Assembly (NCBI GenBank): GCA_017624235.1
Contig: JAGANL010000013.1
Span: forward strand, 1-64,000
Direction: 5' to 3'
Length of the DNA stretch: 64,000 nucleotides
DNA from: Lachnospiraceae bacterium
Lineage (GTDB): Bacteria > Bacillota > Clostridia > Lachnospirales > Lachnospiraceae
Shown: in pieces, positions 25,593-34,664 of the stretch
How the letters are laid out: each line of letters starts with the position of its first letter
How positions within the stretch are numbered: the first letter of the stretch is position 1
Position numbers and translations under genes: made by a program
The notes under the pieces: model-generated
Told to the model about the DNA's origin: nothing
What the model saw: the letters and a program-made list of their open reading frames with translations, nothing else
Databases searched by the model: none

Positions 25593-26618
25593 ATGAATGC
25601 AAGAAAAGTCATCATTGACTGTGATCCCGGCATCGATGACGCTCTGGCCCTTATGCTGGCACTGGCCTCACCGGAGCTTGAAATTCTGGGAATTACAGTT
25701 GTCTCTGGGAATGTCCCGGTAGAAAAAGGGGCCGAAAATGCCCTGAAGGTTCTCGATTGGATGAACCACACCGATATTCCCGTTTACTGCGGTGAGCCGC
25801 TTCCTCTTGTCCGTGACTATGTAGACGCCATGGACACCCATGGAGAGGACGGTCTCGGCGAATCCGCCTATCCCCCTATCACCAGTATACGTCCAAAGGA
25901 ACATGCAGTTTCCTTCCTTGCAGATACACTGCGCCGGGAGGAAAAGGTCTCCATCATTGCCCTTGGCCCGCTTACCAATATAGCCCGGCTGATACAGACT
26001 GCCCCTGATGCCCTTTCCGGTCTGGACGAATTTGTCAGCATGGGCGGCTGCTACAAGAGCCACGGAAACTGCTCTCCGGTCGCAGAGTATAACTACTGGT
26101 GCGATCCCCATGCAGCACAGCTTGTCTATGAAGCTTTTTCCACAGAACCGATGCTTTCCGGCAGACTTCTGCATATGGTAGGACTGGATGTGACCCGTAA
26201 AATCGTGCTGACACCAAATCTGTTGGAGTACATCCGACAGCTTGATCCCGTCATGGGAAAGCGGCTTGCGGATATTACCCGTTTCTATTTTGATTTCCAC
26301 TGGAACCAGGAGGGCATCATCGGCTGTGTTATCAACGATCCTCTGGCGGTCGCCTATTTTATCGACCGCAGTCTGTGTGACGGCTTTGCCGCCTACACTG
26401 CCATCGAAACAGAAGGGATCTGTCTGGGACAGAGCGTCGTAGATGCTTACCGCTTCTGGAACAAGCCCGCCAACAGCTACGTTCTGACTGAAACAGACCA
26501 TTTTAGTTTTATGAAGTTCTTTCTTTCCAGAGTGATAAATGCACAGAATCCTCTTTCTGATACGGTACTGCATCAGCTTGTAACCGTACCCTGTCAGAAC
26601 AAACCCGACTATACCTAA
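25593..26618 (+). CDS. queK: Nucleoside hydrolase, probable queuosine hydrolase
   Basis: 341 residues, inosine-uridine hydrolase fold. The calcium-site motif DCDPGIDDALALMLAL is at the N-terminus, with GPLTNIARLI and SMGGCYKSHGNCSPVAEYNYWCDPHAA further on. General family members split purine or pyrimidine ribosides; here the preQ1 riboswitch, the adjacent ECF S-component and the radical-SAM-like gene match the Clostridioides difficile QueK-transporter-QueL set that releases queuine from queuosine. Specificity is therefore inferred from context. ATG behind AAAGGAG. Confidence 0.85.
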   Translation: MNARKVIIDCDPGIDDALALMLALASPELEILGITVVSGNVPVEKGAENALKVLDWMNHTDIPVYCGEPLPLVRDYVDAMDTHGEDGLGESAYPPITSIRPKEHAVSFLADTLRREEKVSIIALGPLTNIARLIQTAPDALSGLDEFVSMGGCYKSHGNCSPVAEYNYWCDPHAAQLVYEAFSTEPMLSGRLLHMVGLDVTRKIVLTPNLLEYIRQLDPVMGKRLADITRFYFDFHWNQEGIIGCVINDPLAVAYFIDRSLCDGFAAYTAIETEGICLGQSVVDAYRFWNKPANSYVLTETDHFSFMKFFLSRVINAQNPLSDTVLHQLVTVPCQNKPDYT

Positions 26619-26642
26619 ACAAAACAAGGAGTGTGCAAATTC

Positions 26643-27206
26643 ATGAAAACCATCACAAAATCCCCATCCATCCTCTGCTTTCTGGCTCTGGCTGCCGGCA
26701 TCAACTATATAGGAGGTACGCTTGCCCTGCTCCTGCGCCTTCCTGTCTATCTGGATACCATCGGAACGTTGCTGGCCAGCATCCTCTTAGGACCCTTTGC
26801 CGGTATGGTTCCCGGATTATTAAGCGGCCTGATCAGCGGTTTTACCAGCGATATTTATGCCCTTTACTATATTCCGGTACAGCTCATAACCGGCTTTCTG
26901 GCCGGAATCGTATCCCGCCTTTTTCATCCGCAGGGCCTTAGGCTGATTCCGGCTGCAGCCCTGATTTCACTGCCCGGAACACTGGTCAGCTCCTGCATCA
27001 CGGCATTTTTATTCGGAGGCATCACCTCCTCCGGTTCCACGATTCTGGTACAGCTTCTGCACCATGCGGGATTCGGCATGACCGCAAGCGTCTGTATCGT
27101 ACAAGCTGCCACCGACTATCTGGACAGGCTCATTGCCCTTGTTCTGGCTGCCGCTGTACTTTCAGCCGTACCTTCTTCCCTGAAAGCCTCTCTTCAGAAA
27201 GGATAA
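26643..27206 (+). CDS. queT: ECF transporter S-component for queuosine or queuine
   Basis: 187 residues from the ATG at 26643 (AAGGAG upstream). Five to six membrane helices. The N-terminal part (GGTLALLLRLPVYLDTIGTLLASILLGPFAGMVPGLLSGLI) is typical of S-components; the energising EcfA/EcfT/EcfA' module must be encoded elsewhere. The ligand, queuosine or queuine, is inferred from position between queK and queL under the preQ1 riboswitch. Symbols queT and qrtT are both used for such proteins. Confidence 0.8.
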   Translation: MKTITKSPSILCFLALAAGINYIGGTLALLLRLPVYLDTIGTLLASILLGPFAGMVPGLLSGLISGFTSDIYALYYIPVQLITGFLAGIVSRLFHPQGLRLIPAAALISLPGTLVSSCITAFLFGGITSSGSTILVQLLHHAGFGMTASVCIVQAATDYLDRLIALVLAAAVLSAVPSSLKASLQKG

Positions 27207-27212
27207 ACAGCC

Positions 27213-27902
27213 ATGGAACGTTATAATCGGATTACCAGGAAAAACTGCCGTGAAATTGTCCTCCTGCAGTCCTATCCCTGCTTTTGGGGAAAATGCCGTT
27301 TCTGCGATTACACACTGGACAATTCCCGGGATAAAAACGCTATGCTTGCCTTAAATAGTGAGGTTCTCTCCCATGTGACCGGATGCTTCGGTGTGCTGGA
27401 GGTCATCAACTCTGGGAGCTGCTTTGAACTGCCGCCTAAAACACTGGAACAGATCCGGCATATCATACAGGAGAAAAATATAAAACGGCTGTTCTTTGAA
27501 GCACACTGGATTTACAGGGACCGCTTACAGGAAATGCGGGATTATATGGGGATTCCCATTACCTTCAAGATTGGCGTGGAGACCTTCGACTATGATTTCA
27601 GAGAGCGCTATCTGAATAAGCATGCAGACTTTTCCTCTCCCGAGGAGGTCAGCCGCTACTTTGACTCTCCCTGTCTCATGGTCGGCATCAAAGGACAGAC
27701 CCGTGAAATGATCGACTACGATATGGCAATGCTTAAAAAATACTTTCAGCTCGGCACGGTCAATGTATTTACCAACAACAGCACAGACGTACAGCGTGAC
27801 GAAGAACTGGTTGCCTGGTTTATGGAAAAATATTCCGCTCTTTTAGACGACCCTTCTGTCGAGGTTTTATACGAAAAAACGGATTTCGGAGTAGGGGACT
27901 AA
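27213..27902 (+). CDS. queL: Radical-SAM-like queuine lyase
   Basis: 229 residues. The cysteine cluster near residue 27 reads CFWGKCRFC, that is CX4CX2C instead of the canonical CX3CX2C, followed by DYTLDNSRD. The barrel contains VINSGSCFELPP, RLFFEAHWIYRDRL, TFKIGVETFDYDFRERYLNK. In C. difficile the corresponding enzyme converts queuine to preQ1, the ligand of the riboswitch at the head of this operon, closing a feedback loop. ATG behind GAAAGGA. Stop codon lies inside the terminator stem. Confidence 0.82.
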   Translation: MERYNRITRKNCREIVLLQSYPCFWGKCRFCDYTLDNSRDKNAMLALNSEVLSHVTGCFGVLEVINSGSCFELPPKTLEQIRHIIQEKNIKRLFFEAHWIYRDRLQEMRDYMGIPITFKIGVETFDYDFRERYLNKHADFSSPEEVSRYFDSPCLMVGIKGQTREMIDYDMAMLKKYFQLGTVNVFTNNSTDVQRDEELVAWFMEKYSALLDDPSVEVLYEKTDFGVGD

Positions 27903-27928
27903 AGTCCTCTCCCGAAGTCCGTTTTGCT
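27880..27928 (+). terminator. Terminator overlapping the queL stop codon
   Basis: CGGATTTCGG ... CCGAAGTCCG with an inner GGGGACT/AGTCC stem, then TTTTGCTTT. The stop codon lies in the loop region. Confidence 0.8.
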
Positions 27929-27979
27929 TTGTCTCACAATTTTCTTTCTTTTACCATTGACTTTATTTTACCATTGGCA

Positions 27980-29530
27980 TTATTTTACGATCAAAAGCTT
28001 TGCGCCCGCCTCCAGTTTATCGGAGGACAGGTTATTCATCTCCATAATCTGTGCAATCGGCACATAATATTTCTTGCCAAGCTGCCAGAGCGTATCCCCT
28101 TCTCTGGCAACATAGGCTACGATACCCGGAAGCTCTGCCAGCTTTGTTGCATCCAGCTCGCTGACTCTGATATCCGAAATCACATCCTCATACACCTGTG
28201 AAAAGACCATGGCCGCAAAGGAAAGTACTGCCTTCACATCCAGTTCTTCGCTGTCCACCATATTGACCGCAAGCTGCTCCAGATTCGCATTCACATGAAA
28301 GGTATCCGTTACACTCATACCGGGAATTTTCATCGTATACTCAAAGGGAATGGTTCCGCTTAAAACGCTGTAGGGCAGCTTTTCATCACTGGTCTGATAC
28401 AGTGCTCTGATTTCCACACTTCCGTCTATTGCAATGCCGTTTTCCACCGGCTGGATATGATCCATGTGTACCGTACCCTCACTCCAAAGAAGCTGAAGCA
28501 TCCTCGGACTGCCGGCCTGAATTTTCATCCTATCCAAAATCCTGTGCTGTGCTCCTTCTGCCGGTAAAAAGCGCCTGTACTGTCCCTGCCTGGTCACCGC
28601 CTCAATCTCCTTTGTCACTCCGTACACATCTGACAGAATCTCCACATTTTCCTGCTCATAGAGCCTGATATCCAGATCCAGCACCAGATCCAGGCCGATG
28701 ACCCTCTCTTCTCCGTCAAAATCAGGTCGTATTTCCAGTTCCTGATGAGACACGGTACTTCGGATATCCGCATACATATTCTCCATACAGCCATGGCATT
28801 CCATGGTTCCCTGCACCGGAACCGTTGTCGTAAAGGTCCGCACCGGTGCATCCTCACCTTCACCTTCATAGAGCAGAAACAGCTTCAGTTCCCCCTGTAT
28901 GCCGATTTTCTCCTCCATCGGTACAAAATGCAGATTGGAAAGCTGTATACTCTTCCAAAGCGTCTGAAAAATATTCGGTTCGTTCTGCGGCAGCGGGATT
29001 TCCTCCTTTATACGAAAGATATCCTTCTTACTGACCGCTATTTCTGCAATCTCCATCTGCTTTTTACAAAATTCTGCCGGTTCCTCCATGCACAGCTCCA
29101 CCGCTGTCTCTTCATCATAGAGCTCCTCCAGCGTCAGCCTCAAAGCCACCAGTGCCTGTATATTCAGCTTGCGGGAATTGATCAGGGAAGAGGAAAAATC
29201 CTCTATCTCCCATGCCACATTGACCGTATCGGTATTGGCTACACCCTCCATATAAATCTGTTCCTCGAAGGGAAGCTTCCCTTCCATACAGTACAGGGAG
29301 CTGTTTTCTTCATCCGTCTGATAGAGGATGGAAAAAAGCAGCGTGCCCTTTACCGTCACATGGTCGGTCGTGCCCTTCACCTCATCAATCTTTACATCTG
29401 CCTTATCTAAAATAATGGTCTGAGCATCCGGCATACTGTCCGAAATATTGATATCATCATCCATGGCGATCTGATCTGCCGCCTTGGCACGAACACGGTC
29501 CATATGTATATTCTTTTTTACCAGTTCCAT
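27980..29530 (-). CDS. sipL: SipL-like spore morphogenesis protein (DUF3794 repeats plus LysM)
   Basis: 516 residues. Three DUF3794/SPOCS-type beta modules: one starting DINISDSMPDAQTIILDKADV near residue 26, one near residue 175, and one near residue 325 with the IHMDHIQPVENGIAIDGSVEIRALYQ block. A C-terminal LysM domain follows (AREGDTLWQLGKKYYVPIAQIMEMNNL). This is the architecture of C. difficile SipL, which binds SpoIVA at the forespore surface through its LysM domain to link coat and cortex assembly. No signal peptide, as expected for a mother-cell protein. A sigma-E promoter lies 34 bases upstream. Confidence 0.88.
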   Translation of the reverse strand: MELVKKNIHMDRVRAKAADQIAMDDDINISDSMPDAQTIILDKADVKIDEVKGTTDHVTVKGTLLFSILYQTDEENSSLYCMEGKLPFEEQIYMEGVANTDTVNVAWEIEDFSSSLINSRKLNIQALVALRLTLEELYDEETAVELCMEEPAEFCKKQMEIAEIAVSKKDIFRIKEEIPLPQNEPNIFQTLWKSIQLSNLHFVPMEEKIGIQGELKLFLLYEGEGEDAPVRTFTTTVPVQGTMECHGCMENMYADIRSTVSHQELEIRPDFDGEERVIGLDLVLDLDIRLYEQENVEILSDVYGVTKEIEAVTRQGQYRRFLPAEGAQHRILDRMKIQAGSPRMLQLLWSEGTVHMDHIQPVENGIAIDGSVEIRALYQTSDEKLPYSVLSGTIPFEYTMKIPGMSVTDTFHVNANLEQLAVNMVDSEELDVKAVLSFAAMVFSQVYEDVISDIRVSELDATKLAELPGIVAYVAREGDTLWQLGKKYYVPIAQIMEMNNLSSDKLEAGAKLLIVK

Positions 29531-29563
29531 ATCACGTTCTCCTTTTAGCGGGTTTACTGCTAT

Positions 29564-29592
29564 AGTGTATGATATGGAAACCGGAAATATGC
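29564..29592 (-). promoter_or_regulatory. Sigma-E promoter for sipL
   Basis: On the minus strand GCATATT (29586-29592), 14 bases, CATACACT (29564-29571), close to the sigma-E consensus KMATATT-N14-CATACAAT. It starts one base after the pyrD stop codon, so sipL can be transcribed apart from the pyr genes during sporulation. Confidence 0.75.
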
Positions 29593-29593
29593 C

Positions 29594-30496
29594 TTATTTT
29601 ACGGCACCAATCAGTTCGTTGACATCCTCTATGCCGTATTGTTTCATATACTCTTCTATTCCGTCCACGATTTCCGTTGTCGTATACGGATTGATAAAAT
29701 TCATCGCTCCCACGGAGACTGCTGTTGCACCCGCCATCAAAAATTCAATGGCATCCTCTGCATTCGCAATACCTCCCATTCCCACAATCGGAATCTTTAC
29801 CGCATTAGCACACTGATAAACCATGCGGACTGCAATCGGCTTAATCGCCGGGCCGGACATGCCGCCTGTCTTATTCGCCAGTGCAAAGCATCTTCTGTGA
29901 ATATCAATCTTCATACCGGTCAGCGTATTGATCAGGGAAATCGCATCCGCACCTGCTGCCTCCGCTGCCCTTGCCATCTCCGTAATATCCGTGACATTCG
30001 GACTGAGCTTCATCATGATAGGCTGCTTTGCATGCTTTTTCAGCTCTGCGGTAATATCATAGAGGCAGTCTGCCTTCTGGCCAAAGGCAATCGCACCCTC
30101 CTTCACATTCGGACAGGAAACGTTGATTTCCATCATATCAATCTCCGTATCCCCGAGTCTTTCCACAACCGCAACGTAATCCTCAACGGTTTTTCCACAG
30201 ACATTGACGATAATTTTCGTATCGTACTGCTTTAAAAACGGAATATCCCGCTCTATAAAGACATCAATGCCCGGATTCTGCAGTCCGATGGCATTGAGCA
30301 TACCGCCGTAAACCTCGGTTACACGCGGTGTCGGATTTCCCGGCCACGGCACATTTGCCACACCCTTTGTCACCACTGCGCCCAGACGGTTCAAATCCAC
30401 AAATTCACTATATTCCATGCCGGAGCCAAAGGTTCCGGAAGCGGTCATGACCGGATTCTGAAATTCAATTCCTGCAATCTTTACTTTTGTATTCAT
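29594..30496 (-). CDS. pyrD: Dihydroorotate dehydrogenase, class 1B catalytic subunit
   Basis: 300 residues. FMN enzyme oxidising dihydroorotate to orotate. Class 1 catalytic cysteine in MEINVSCPNVKEG (about residue 130). FMN-binding blocks TASGTFGSGMEY at the start and GMGGIANAEDAIEFLMAGATAVSVGA near the end. Overlaps the pyrK stop by one base, so the two subunits are coupled and use NAD+ through PyrK. Confidence 0.95.
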   Translation of the reverse strand: MNTKVKIAGIEFQNPVMTASGTFGSGMEYSEFVDLNRLGAVVTKGVANVPWPGNPTPRVTEVYGGMLNAIGLQNPGIDVFIERDIPFLKQYDTKIIVNVCGKTVEDYVAVVERLGDTEIDMMEINVSCPNVKEGAIAFGQKADCLYDITAELKKHAKQPIMMKLSPNVTDITEMARAAEAAGADAISLINTLTGMKIDIHRRCFALANKTGGMSGPAIKPIAVRMVYQCANAVKIPIVGMGGIANAEDAIEFLMAGATAVSVGAMNFINPYTTTEIVDGIEEYMKQYGIEDVNELIGAVK

Positions 30497-31281
30497 CAGA
30501 TGTCTACCTCCTTTGCATCAAACACAGGCCCGTCTGTACAAATTCTGGCATTGTGTACATGGGAATGATGATCCACATCCTTTGTTTTGCACACACAGCC
30601 CAGACATGCACCTACACCGCAGGCCATACGCTCCTCCAAAGAAATATAGGCTTCCGTATCATTCTCCTCTGCATATTTTTTGATTGCACGCAGCATCGGC
30701 ATCGGGCCGCAGGCCAGAATCACATCTGCCTGAAGGCCGTTTTCCGCAATGGCATCCATGACATTTCCCCTGATACCCACACTGCCGTCCTCCGTTGCAA
30801 CATATACCCTGCCGTACTGCTCCAGATCCTCCTTTAAGAACAGCTTACTGTCCCGATAACCGACAATAATGTCTGCCCTTGTTCCTGCTGCCGCAAGCGC
30901 CTTCGCCGTTTCCAGTAACGGTGGAACACCGATGCCGCCTCCCATCAGAAAAACTCTCTTCCCCTCTGCTTTTTGGGTTGGGAAGCCGTTGCCGAGCACT
31001 CCCAGGATTTCCACGGTATCCCCTTTCTGATAAGCGGAAAATTCTCTGGTTCCCTTCCCCGCAATCCGGTATACGATTCTCAGCCTTCTGTTTTCCCGAT
31101 CAATCTCACAGATACTGATCGGTCTTGGCAGCAGCGTGCTCTTATCCTTCGGATACAGTGCAATAAAGGCTCCTGCCCTTGCCGTCTCTGCCAGCTCTGT
31201 TTCTAGCCACATATCATAAATATCCGGTGCAAGCTCCTTCTGCGAGTACACCACTGCTGTCACTTTCTTCTTCTGTGCCAT
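30496..31281 (-). CDS. pyrK: Dihydroorotate dehydrogenase electron transfer subunit
   Basis: 261 residues. FAD/NAD ferredoxin-reductase fold with RPISICEI (flavin site) and GGGIGVPPLLETAKAL (NAD site), and a C-terminal 2Fe-2S cluster in ACGVGACLGCVCK with the fourth cysteine in RICTDGPVF. Passes electrons from PyrD to NAD+. Second gene after pyrC, with a 118-base gap that holds no recognised feature. Confidence 0.95.
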   Translation of the reverse strand: MAQKKKVTAVVYSQKELAPDIYDMWLETELAETARAGAFIALYPKDKSTLLPRPISICEIDRENRRLRIVYRIAGKGTREFSAYQKGDTVEILGVLGNGFPTQKAEGKRVFLMGGGIGVPPLLETAKALAAAGTRADIIVGYRDSKLFLKEDLEQYGRVYVATEDGSVGIRGNVMDAIAENGLQADVILACGPMPMLRAIKKYAEENDTEAYISLEERMACGVGACLGCVCKTKDVDHHSHVHNARICTDGPVFDAKEVDI

Positions 31282-31399
31282 GTTCCGTTTCCTCCCTACT
31301 GACTTTTCCTTTCTATTCGCTGCCTCTGCATTTCTTTTTCAGTTCCTGCTCCGCATCCCGACTTTTTCTTTAATATTCTCAGACAACTCTTGGGAAGAC

Positions 31400-32710
31400 T
31401 TATGAATATACGATTTTTCCTTTGCAGAGCGTATAGACTACCTTTCCGTACAGCGTCTGCCCTGTAAACGGTGAATTGTGCGACCTGGATGCAAAGTCTC
31501 CCACGACAAACGGCTCGTCCTCCTGAAATACCACCAGATCTGCCGGTGCACCTTTCCGGATGGCTCCGGCTTCCAGCTGATAAAAGCGTGCGGGATTGCA
31601 GGTCATCTTTGCAAGTAGCTCCTGCATCGACAATTCGCCTGTCCGCACCAGATTGGTAATGCCAAGGGCAAGGGCCGTCTCCAGTCCAATGATTCCACTG
31701 GGTGCTTTGGTAATATCCTGCGCCTTTTCCTCCGCACTATGGGGTGCATGATCTGTCGCAATAAAATCTATCGTTCCATCCTTCAGGCCTTCAATGATGG
31801 CAAGCCTGTCCGCTTCCTCCCGAAGCGGCGGATTCATCTTTGCCAATGTGCCGTGCTCGATCACCGCTTCCTCTGTCAGAGAAAAATGATGCGGCGTAGC
31901 CTCAGCGCAAATATCCGGATTTTTCTTTTTTCCCTGTCTGACCAGCTCTACTGCCTCTTTGGTACTGATATGCTGGATATTGACCTTTGCCATCGTTTCT
32001 GCCGCCAGCTTGACATCCCGCTCTACCAGCGAAATTTCCGCCTGCCTGTCCGAACCGCCGATGCCAAAATAGGCCGAAGCTTTTCCGGCATTCACACCAT
32101 TATTCTGTATAAACTTCGGATCCTCTTCATGAAAGCTTAAAGGCACATCCAGAGCTACTGCCTGCTTCATCGCTTCCTTTACCAGCTTCTCATCCAGCAT
32201 GGGGATGCCGTCATCCGTAAAGCCGACTGCACCCGCCTGTAAAAGCGCCGGCATATCCGTCAGTCTTTCACCCTTTAAGCCCTCGGTAATCGCACCGCAG
32301 CTCTCCACATGGATTCCGGTCTGTTGTCCTTTTTCCAAAACATACTGCAGCGTTTCGGGATTGTCCACCGCAGGCTTCGTATTTGCCATCAGCACTACAG
32401 TCGTAAAACCGCCCTTTGCTGCAGCCCTTGCTCCGGTTTCGATATCCTCCTTATGCGTAAAGCCCGGGTCCCTGAAATGCACATGCACATCCACTAACCC
32501 CGGAGCAATCTGACAGCCCTCCAAATTCAGTACCTTCAGATCCGTCAGACCATTTTCCTGCACCGTTTCCATATAAGCATCAGCCGTTTCTTCCGTCAAT
32601 TCACCCGGCTCTGCAATTTCTGCAATTTTTCCATCCTGAATCAATATATCACGCTTTGCCTGAAGACCACTCGCAGGGTCATATACAAAACCGTTTTTTA
32701 ACAGTAGCAT
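31400..32710 (-). CDS. pyrC: Dihydroorotase, class I
   Basis: 436 residues. Metal-dependent hydrolase: VDVHVHFRDPGFTHKEDIETGARAAAKGGFTT (metal histidines), PLSFHEEDP, IQHISTKEAVELV and the metal aspartate in FIATDHAPHSAEEK. Forms dihydroorotate for PyrD. ATG behind ATAGGAGG. First of the unit pyrC-pyrK-pyrD; no PyrR-type attenuator was seen in the leader. Confidence 0.94.
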   Translation of the reverse strand: MLLLKNGFVYDPASGLQAKRDILIQDGKIAEIAEPGELTEETADAYMETVQENGLTDLKVLNLEGCQIAPGLVDVHVHFRDPGFTHKEDIETGARAAAKGGFTTVVLMANTKPAVDNPETLQYVLEKGQQTGIHVESCGAITEGLKGERLTDMPALLQAGAVGFTDDGIPMLDEKLVKEAMKQAVALDVPLSFHEEDPKFIQNNGVNAGKASAYFGIGGSDRQAEISLVERDVKLAAETMAKVNIQHISTKEAVELVRQGKKKNPDICAEATPHHFSLTEEAVIEHGTLAKMNPPLREEADRLAIIEGLKDGTIDFIATDHAPHSAEEKAQDITKAPSGIIGLETALALGITNLVRTGELSMQELLAKMTCNPARFYQLEAGAIRKGAPADLVVFQEDEPFVVGDFASRSHNSPFTGQTLYGKVVYTLCKGKIVYS

Positions 32711-32786
32711 GAGGTGTACCTCCTATATCTCTATTTTTGCATATGAAGCGGACAAAACACCTCCTCAAACGCAATCCATTTCCTCA

Positions 32787-32815
32787 ATATTTTACCATAC
32801 TTGGACTTTCCCAAC
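32787..32815 (-). promoter_or_regulatory. Candidate sigma-A promoter for pyrC
   Basis: On the minus strand TTGTTG, 17 bases, TAAAAT, about 80-105 bases before pyrC. Boundaries approximate to one or two bases. Confidence 0.5.
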
Positions 32816-32853
32816 AATAACCGGAAGTATTGAATACGAAATAGCCCTGTGAT

Positions 32854-33945
32854 TTAGGAAAGCTTCATATCTCCGCTCTTTACCCATCCCATTTTTTTCA
32901 AAATGCTGTTAAACAGCGGGCAGAGCACTGCCGGAAGCACAAAGGATATCAGAAGCAGGCCTGTCCAGTCCGACATTGTTACCGCTGCCCTTGTTCCCTG
33001 TGCAATATCGTTCATCCAGCCTGTATACACGCCAATCTGGCCTACAAAGCCACAGGTTCCCATGCCCGAAGATACCGGTGTCCCGTTCATTTCCAGCCGG
33101 AATACACAGGTTGCCAACGGCCCCGTAATCGCAGACGTCAGAATCGGTGCAATCCAGATTTTGGGATTTTTTACAATATTACCCATCTGTAACATGGAGG
33201 TTCCGATTCCCTGTGATACAAGACCTCCCCAGCGGTTCTCAGAAAAGGACATCACCGCAAAGCCCACCATCTGAGCACAGCAGCCTGCCACCGCTGCGCC
33301 GCCTGCAAGCCCTGTCAATCCCAGTGCCGCACAGATTGCCGCAGAGGAAATCGGCAGAGTCAGCGCGATTCCAACCAACACGGATACTAAAATTCCCATC
33401 AAAAACGGCTGCAGATTGGTCGCCCACATAATCAGACCTCCCAGCTTCATGGCCGCACTGCCAAGCGCCGGAGCCCACCATGCAGAAAGCGCTATTCCCG
33501 CACCGATTGTCACCAGCGGAGTGACCAGAATATCAATTTCCGTCTCCTTGGAGACAGCTTTTCCAAGCTCGGATGCAATAATCGCAATAAAAAGCACCGC
33601 CAACGGGCCTCCGGCACCTCCCAGCGCATTGGAAGCGAATCCTACCGTAATCAGTGAAAACAGAACAAGCGGCGGACAATGAAGGGCATAACCAATGGCA
33701 ACCGCCATAGCCGGGCCGCTCATCGCACTTGCCAGAGAGCCCACCGTATACTCTGCATTGTTCACCGTTGCAACCGTCATCGTCAAAAATGGAATATGAA
33801 ACTGCGTTCCCAGCGTATTGATAATCGTACCAATCAATAACGAACAAAACAACCCCTGCGCCATCGCCCCCAGCGCGTCAATCCCATACCGTTTTACCGA
33901 AATGACAATGTCTTTTCGTTTCAAAAATTCCTTCAGCTTTTCCAT
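32854..33945 (-). CDS. PTS EIIC-like membrane protein (PTS_EIIC_2 family)
   Basis: 363 residues, about nine hydrophobic segments rich in Gly and Ala. Patterns such as VKRYGIDALGAMAQGLFCSLLIGTIINTLG at the start and MNGTPVSSGMGTCGFVGQIG near residue 290 are those of the PF13303 group of IIC-like proteins. No IIA or IIB domain or partner is nearby, so sugar transport is unproven. A weak promoter (TTGTGG-N17-TATGCT) is visible upstream. Single-gene unit. Confidence 0.8.
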   Translation of the reverse strand: MEKLKEFLKRKDIVISVKRYGIDALGAMAQGLFCSLLIGTIINTLGTQFHIPFLTMTVATVNNAEYTVGSLASAMSGPAMAVAIGYALHCPPLVLFSLITVGFASNALGGAGGPLAVLFIAIIASELGKAVSKETEIDILVTPLVTIGAGIALSAWWAPALGSAAMKLGGLIMWATNLQPFLMGILVSVLVGIALTLPISSAAICAALGLTGLAGGAAVAGCCAQMVGFAVMSFSENRWGGLVSQGIGTSMLQMGNIVKNPKIWIAPILTSAITGPLATCVFRLEMNGTPVSSGMGTCGFVGQIGVYTGWMNDIAQGTRAAVTMSDWTGLLLISFVLPAVLCPLFNSILKKMGWVKSGDMKLS

Positions 33946-34030
33946 AACATAATTTCTCCCTACTAAATTTTTATCCCTTTGCCTTTCTTAGCATACCGCA
34001 TTTTGGAGAAATCCACAAACAAATTTCATT

Positions 34031-34081
34031 TTAAAGCTGGCATGTGCTGAACCGTTACGCAATGGCGCTGCCAGGCTTTAA
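34031..34081 (-). repeat. Imperfect inverted repeat after the PrcB-like gene, resembling an arm end of element copy 2
   Basis: TTAAAGC-TGGCA (34031-34042) pairs with TGCCAGGCTTTAA (34069-34081) with one bulged base, overlapping the stop codon of the PrcB-like gene; no T-run follows. The 23 bases at 34036-34058 equal 39895-39917, the outer arm end of structured element copy 2, at 20 positions. Confidence 0.5.
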
Positions 34082-34497
34082 TCAAAAATCACACTAAGCT
34101 CCTGATATTCCGTTTTCAAAACAATATACGGATAAGAGGCTCCCGGCTTTTCCTTCTCTTCCTGAGACGGGCCAATGAGATTCGTATCTACATAAATGGC
34201 ATTTTCCGTCAGATACAGCTCATTTACCGCAATGCTGTAGCCTCCTGTGGACTGTTCTCCATAGCCTACGCAGATGTAAAGGTATTCCTGATCCGTATAG
34301 GTCATTTTAAATTCCTCTGTTTTTTTCTCTTCCAGAATCTTTTTCAATTCCTCCGGCTGTCGGTCTTCGCCAACCACGGTAAATTCCAGATCCCTGACCT
34401 TTTCTGTCTTTTCCTCTGTCATACCGCATCCGGTCAAAAGCATGCAAACCATGCCGATCATACATAAAAGCAGCATCCACCTTCTCTTTTCTTTCAT
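34078..34497 (-). CDS. PrcB_C-domain lipoprotein
   Basis: 139 residues. Lipoprotein signal ending LTGC, then a domain with YICVGYGEQSTGGYSIAVNELYLTENAIYVDTNLIGP, the hallmark of the PrcB C-terminal family. In Treponema PrcB belongs to a protease complex; in clostridia the role is unknown. Faces outward. Single gene, divergent from plsC. Confidence 0.8.
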   Translation of the reverse strand: MKEKRRWMLLLCMIGMVCMLLTGCGMTEEKTEKVRDLEFTVVGEDRQPEELKKILEEKKTEEFKMTYTDQEYLYICVGYGEQSTGGYSIAVNELYLTENAIYVDTNLIGPSQEEKEKPGASYPYIVLKTEYQELSVIFD

Positions 34498-34561
34498 CCT
34501 GTCTGCCTTTCGCCTTTTTTGTTACTATTAGCTTATGTTTGGCGGTTTCTTCCTATTCCTA

Positions 34562-34590
34562 TTGATTTCGTCCCCCTCGTCCCTTATAAT
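34562..34590 (+). promoter_or_regulatory. Sigma-A promoter for plsC
   Basis: TTGATT (34562-34567), 17 bases, TATAAT (34585-34590). Confidence 0.75.
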
Positions 34591-34664
34591 GAGTAAAGGT
34601 ATGGAGTGTTCACGGGCACGCTTCATTTCCGGCATACTACTATAGAAAAGGATGGCATCTAAAT

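Noticed and set aside
32711..32853. PyrR attenuator upstream of pyrC
   Set aside because: No anti-antiterminator consensus or terminator hairpin could be seen.
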